From Halomonas heilongjiangensis (GTDB lineage: Bacteria; Pseudomonadota; Gammaproteobacteria; Pseudomonadales; Halomonadaceae), in NCBI RefSeq assembly GCF_002879645.1, contig NZ_PNRE01000090.1, positions 100,897-164,896 of the forward strand: a stretch of 64,000 nucleotides of DNA. The letters are read 5' to 3'. Both the position numbers and the translations under genes were made by a program. The notes beneath the pieces are model-generated. The model saw only the letters and a list, made by a program, of their open reading frames with translations, searched no databases and had not been told where the DNA came from. Shown here piece after piece: positions 61,866-64,000 of the stretch; within the stretch, counting starts at the first letter, position 1; each line of letters begins with the position of its first letter.

Positions 61866-64000
61866 TCAGGCCGCCTCCACGTTGACGCCGTCCTGCACCA
61901 GCAGGGTGGCGTCACCGAGAGTGTACTGGGTGTAGGTCACCCCATCGTAGGCGTTGAGCACGCCACTGTACTCCACCGCCCCACTCTCGACCCAGTCACC
62001 GGCAAGGTTGACGGTGTCGCCTTGATCCCCCTCGATATACAGCTGGTTGTTGTCGTCGGTGAGTTCGATCACCGCCGTCTCGTCGAGTGTCACCTCGTTG
62101 GCACTGGAGCCGCCGATATGGAGGTGTTCGATATTGTTCACCGTGTTCGGATCAACATAGTCGGCCGAGGTATCGTCGACGAAGTCCAGCACGAAGCCCC
62201 CGCCGTCCAGCAGCAGGGTATCTTCGCCGTCACCACCATCGAAGGTGTTGTTGCCCACCCCCTCCCAGATCAGCAGGTCGTTGCCGGCGCCACCGTTCAA
62301 GGTATCGTTGCCGGCACCACCGCGCAGCAGATCGTCCCCGTCGCCGCCAGTCAGGGTGTCGTTGCCGTCGTAGCCGTAAATACGGTAGCCGTCACCATCC
62401 GGGGCCGCGAGGGAATCGTCACCGTCGGTGCCCTCGATCACGGGCACGCTGTCGACGCTGAGCAGAGCGGCATCGATGAGGTCGACGGCACTAGCCGTGT
62501 CGGACAGCCCCTCGCTATCGGTTGCCGTGATGGAGACCTCCGTCAGCAGGTCCGCGCTCAGCAGATCTAACTCAGTGCCCAGATAAACCGACGCCAACAG
62601 CTCATTGATCGCCAGGTTATCGATGGTGCCCCCATCCAGGGCGGTAATGGTCAGCGTCGAATCGGTGACCAACCCAAGTAGGGTGTTGGTTTGAATATCG
62701 ACCTGCAGTCCCAGTTCGGCGGCCAGCCTCTCCGAGATATTCCAGCCCTCGGCCAACAGGGCCAACGCAGGGTCGTAGACAAGCACCACCGACTCCAGGT
62801 TGCCGTCGCGGTCGTAGGCGATAAAGGCCTGATCATTGAAGTCGATGAGACCTAGGGTCTCCAGGCCAACCAGCCCCAACAGGCTGCCATCGTTGACGAA
62901 GACCTGAGGAGCGATATTCGGCTGGACCGTGATCTCCTTGGAGTCGCTGGCGGTATTGCCCGCCTCGTCGCTTACCGTGGCCGTAACGGTATAGGTACCC
63001 TCCGCCAGCTCAATGGCCGTCAGATCTAGGGTCCAGTTGCCCTCACCGTCAACTGTTAGCTCGGCATCGGCCTCGGTGTAGACGGTGCCATCGAACTCGA
63101 CACTCAGGGTATTGCCATCATCCAGGTCAACGGTCCCGAAGACCTCCAGATTGGTATCGGAGGTGATGAAGTCTGAATCATCGACGCCATCGTCCTCGGT
63201 GATACCGGTGATACGCACTGTCTCCCCGTCGCCATCGGTATCGATGGTAGTGTCGATGGTCAGTGTACCCGCGGCGATGGCCGTATTGCCCGCTTGGTCA
63301 GTAGCGGTCACCGTCACTTCGTAGTCACCCTCACTCAGCTCGGGCAGGGTATCGTCGGCTACCGTCCAAGTGCCGTCACCGTTGTTGACGGCCTCATAGT
63401 CGACCCCGCCCACCGTTACCGTGATGGTGGCATCGGGATCGTCCACGGTGCCGGTCAGCTCGGGGGAATCGTCGTTGGTGATCAGGTCGTCCACGCCGAC
63501 CGTTGGAGCAACAGTATCCAGCTCGAAGCCCACGACATTGGAGACACTGCCCGCGATATCCGCCGTGGCGCTGAACTCGCCATCCTCGATACCGTCAACA
63601 TCGAGTGTCAGGGTGATGCTACCCGCAGCGATGTCGTCCACGGTCAGGGTATGGGTGGTCACGAAGGGGCCGCCGTCGCCCTCCACGGTGATCGTCAGTT
63701 CATCGCCTTCCTGGGCGCCGGTGTTGAGCAGCACCTGGGCCTCGACCCCGGCATCGAGCTCGTCGGCATTGACGAAGCCATCCGCCGCCGCTGCGATGGT
63801 CAGGATAGGATTCTCCTGAGCCTCCGCCTCATAGTCGGCCGTCGCCGGCTCGCTGGCATTGCCCGCCGGGTCGGTGGCGGTGGCGCTGACCTCACCACTC
63901 GGCTGGGCCGTCTCGGAGGTCACCTCGTAGCCACCGTCTTCACCGGCCACGGCTTCGCCTTCACTGCCATCCGGGAAGGTCACGGTCACCGTGCTGCCCG
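61866..64000 (-). CDS. Large RTX adhesin, C-terminal 711 residues only (cut by right edge)
   Basis: The frame is open through the right edge, so only the C-terminal part of a LapA-type giant adhesin is seen. From the edge inwards: bacterial Ig-like repeats of about 100 residues with [30 protein letters not shown] and [18 protein letters not shown] (64,000 to about 62,930); a unique region ([15 protein letters not shown] onward, to about 62,440); RTX Ca2+-binding nonapeptides [11 protein letters not shown] and [11 protein letters not shown] (about 62,375-62,205); and the non-cleaved C-terminal secretion signal ending [10 protein letters not shown]. The protein is strongly acidic, as in halophiles. 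It should tether cells to surfaces and biofilm partners. Confidence 0.92.
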   Translation of the reverse strand, partial: GSTVTVTFPDGSEGEAVAGEDGGYEVTSETAQPSGEVSATATDPAGNASEPATADYEAEAQENPILTIAAAADGFVNADELDAGVEAQVLLNTGAQEGDELTITVEGDGGPFVTTHTLTVDDIAAGSITLTLDVDGIEDGEFSATADIAGSVSNVVGFELDTVAPTVGVDDLITNDDSPELTGTVDDPDATITVTVGGVDYEAVNNGDGTWTVADDTLPELSEGDYEVTVTATDQAGNTAIAAGTLTIDTTIDTDGDGETVRITGITEDDGVDDSDFITSDTNLEVFGTVDLDDGNTLSVEFDGTVYTEADAELTVDGEGNWTLDLTAIELAEGTYTVTATVSDEAGNTASDSKEITVQPNIAPQVFVNDGSLLGLVGLETLGLIDFNDQAFIAYDRDGNLESVVLVYDPALALLAEGWNISERLAAELGLQVDIQTNTLLGLVTDSTLTITALDGGTIDNLAINELLASVYLGTELDLLSADLLTEVSITATDSEGLSDTASAVDLIDAALLSVDSVPVIEGTDGDDSLAAPDGDGYRIYGYDGNDTLTGGDGDDLLRGGAGNDTLNGGAGNDLLIWEGVGNNTFDGGDGEDTLLLDGGGFVLDFVDDTSADYVDPNTVNNIEHLHIGGSSANEVTLDETAVIELTDDNNQLYIEGDQGDTVNLAGDWVESGAVEYSGVLNAYDGVTYTQYTLGDATLLVQDGVNVEAA

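Noticed and set aside
61866..64000. Repeated DNA at the right end as a possible CRISPR or tandem-repeat array
   Set aside because: The repeats are coding: Ig-like and RTX protein repeats in one continuous frame, with no constant spacer pattern.

Overview
The window reads as chromosomal DNA of a high-GC gammaproteobacterium, most like Halomonas and relatives (Halomonadaceae). This rests on gene content: a FabY-type ketosynthase next to coaD, glnE-ilvE, napEFDABC, several TRAP and TTT carriers, and a Lap-type adhesin with its type I exporter. The species is an inference. I saw no insertion sequence, phage gene, CRISPR array, tRNA or rRNA. Both edges cut genes: an epimerase at the left and a giant adhesin at the right.

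Positions 1-21,925 form an accessory catabolic island. It holds an extended-SDR epimerase (partial), four classical SDRs, a DctPQM TRAP carrier, three FAD dehydrogenases of the 3-ketosteroid-dehydrogenase/fumarate-reductase type, two sugar-phosphate-isomerase-like TIM barrels, a Gfo/Idh/MocA oxidoreductase, a NIPSNAP protein, an AroE-like dehydrogenase, three orphan TctC binding proteins, and AraC and IclR regulators. Related palindromes (TTGAA-N5/6-TTCCA) sit in four promoter regions of the island, including the one next to the IclR gene, so much of it may be one regulon. The enzyme mix suggests stepwise oxidation, perhaps aromatisation, of a hydroxylated alicyclic acid or cyclitol. The substrate is unknown.

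Positions 22,099-26,723 carry a complete periplasmic nitrate reductase operon, napEFDABC, on the minus strand. Positions 26,880-33,560 are a quinate/shikimate module. A bipartite 3-dehydroshikimate dehydratase (QuiC), an NAD-type shikimate/quinate dehydrogenase and a type II dehydroquinase run leftwards. A complete tctCBA carrier operon runs rightwards from the shared 441-bp promoter region, which has GTTCG-type repeats resembling Pca/Qui IclR operators. Together they would import such acids and convert them to protocatechuate; ring-cleavage genes are not in the window.

Positions 33,600-47,100 are mainly core genes: HAD phosphatase, ilvE, glnE, dgkA, dacB, an SMR exporter, a TrmB-like methyltransferase, fabY, coaD, ferredoxin, a small exported protein, an outer-membrane barrel and a MATE exporter. 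The 302-bp region before fabY holds two PsrA-like palindromes and a strong terminator facing left, which may mark a small RNA.

Positions 47,194-55,421 hold transport: an AtoE-type short-chain fatty acid carrier, then a TAXI-type TRAP system with a DctB/DctD sensor-regulator pair. A -24/-12 sigma-54 promoter and an upstream inverted repeat precede the TAXI gene, matching the GAFTGA motif of DctD. After an acyl-CoA thioesterase and an odd pore-less voltage-sensor-like protein, the right end (57,149-64,000) is a type I secretion operon (outer membrane factor, LapB-like ABC exporter, HlyD adaptor) directly downstream of the 3' end of a large RTX/Ig-repeat adhesin.
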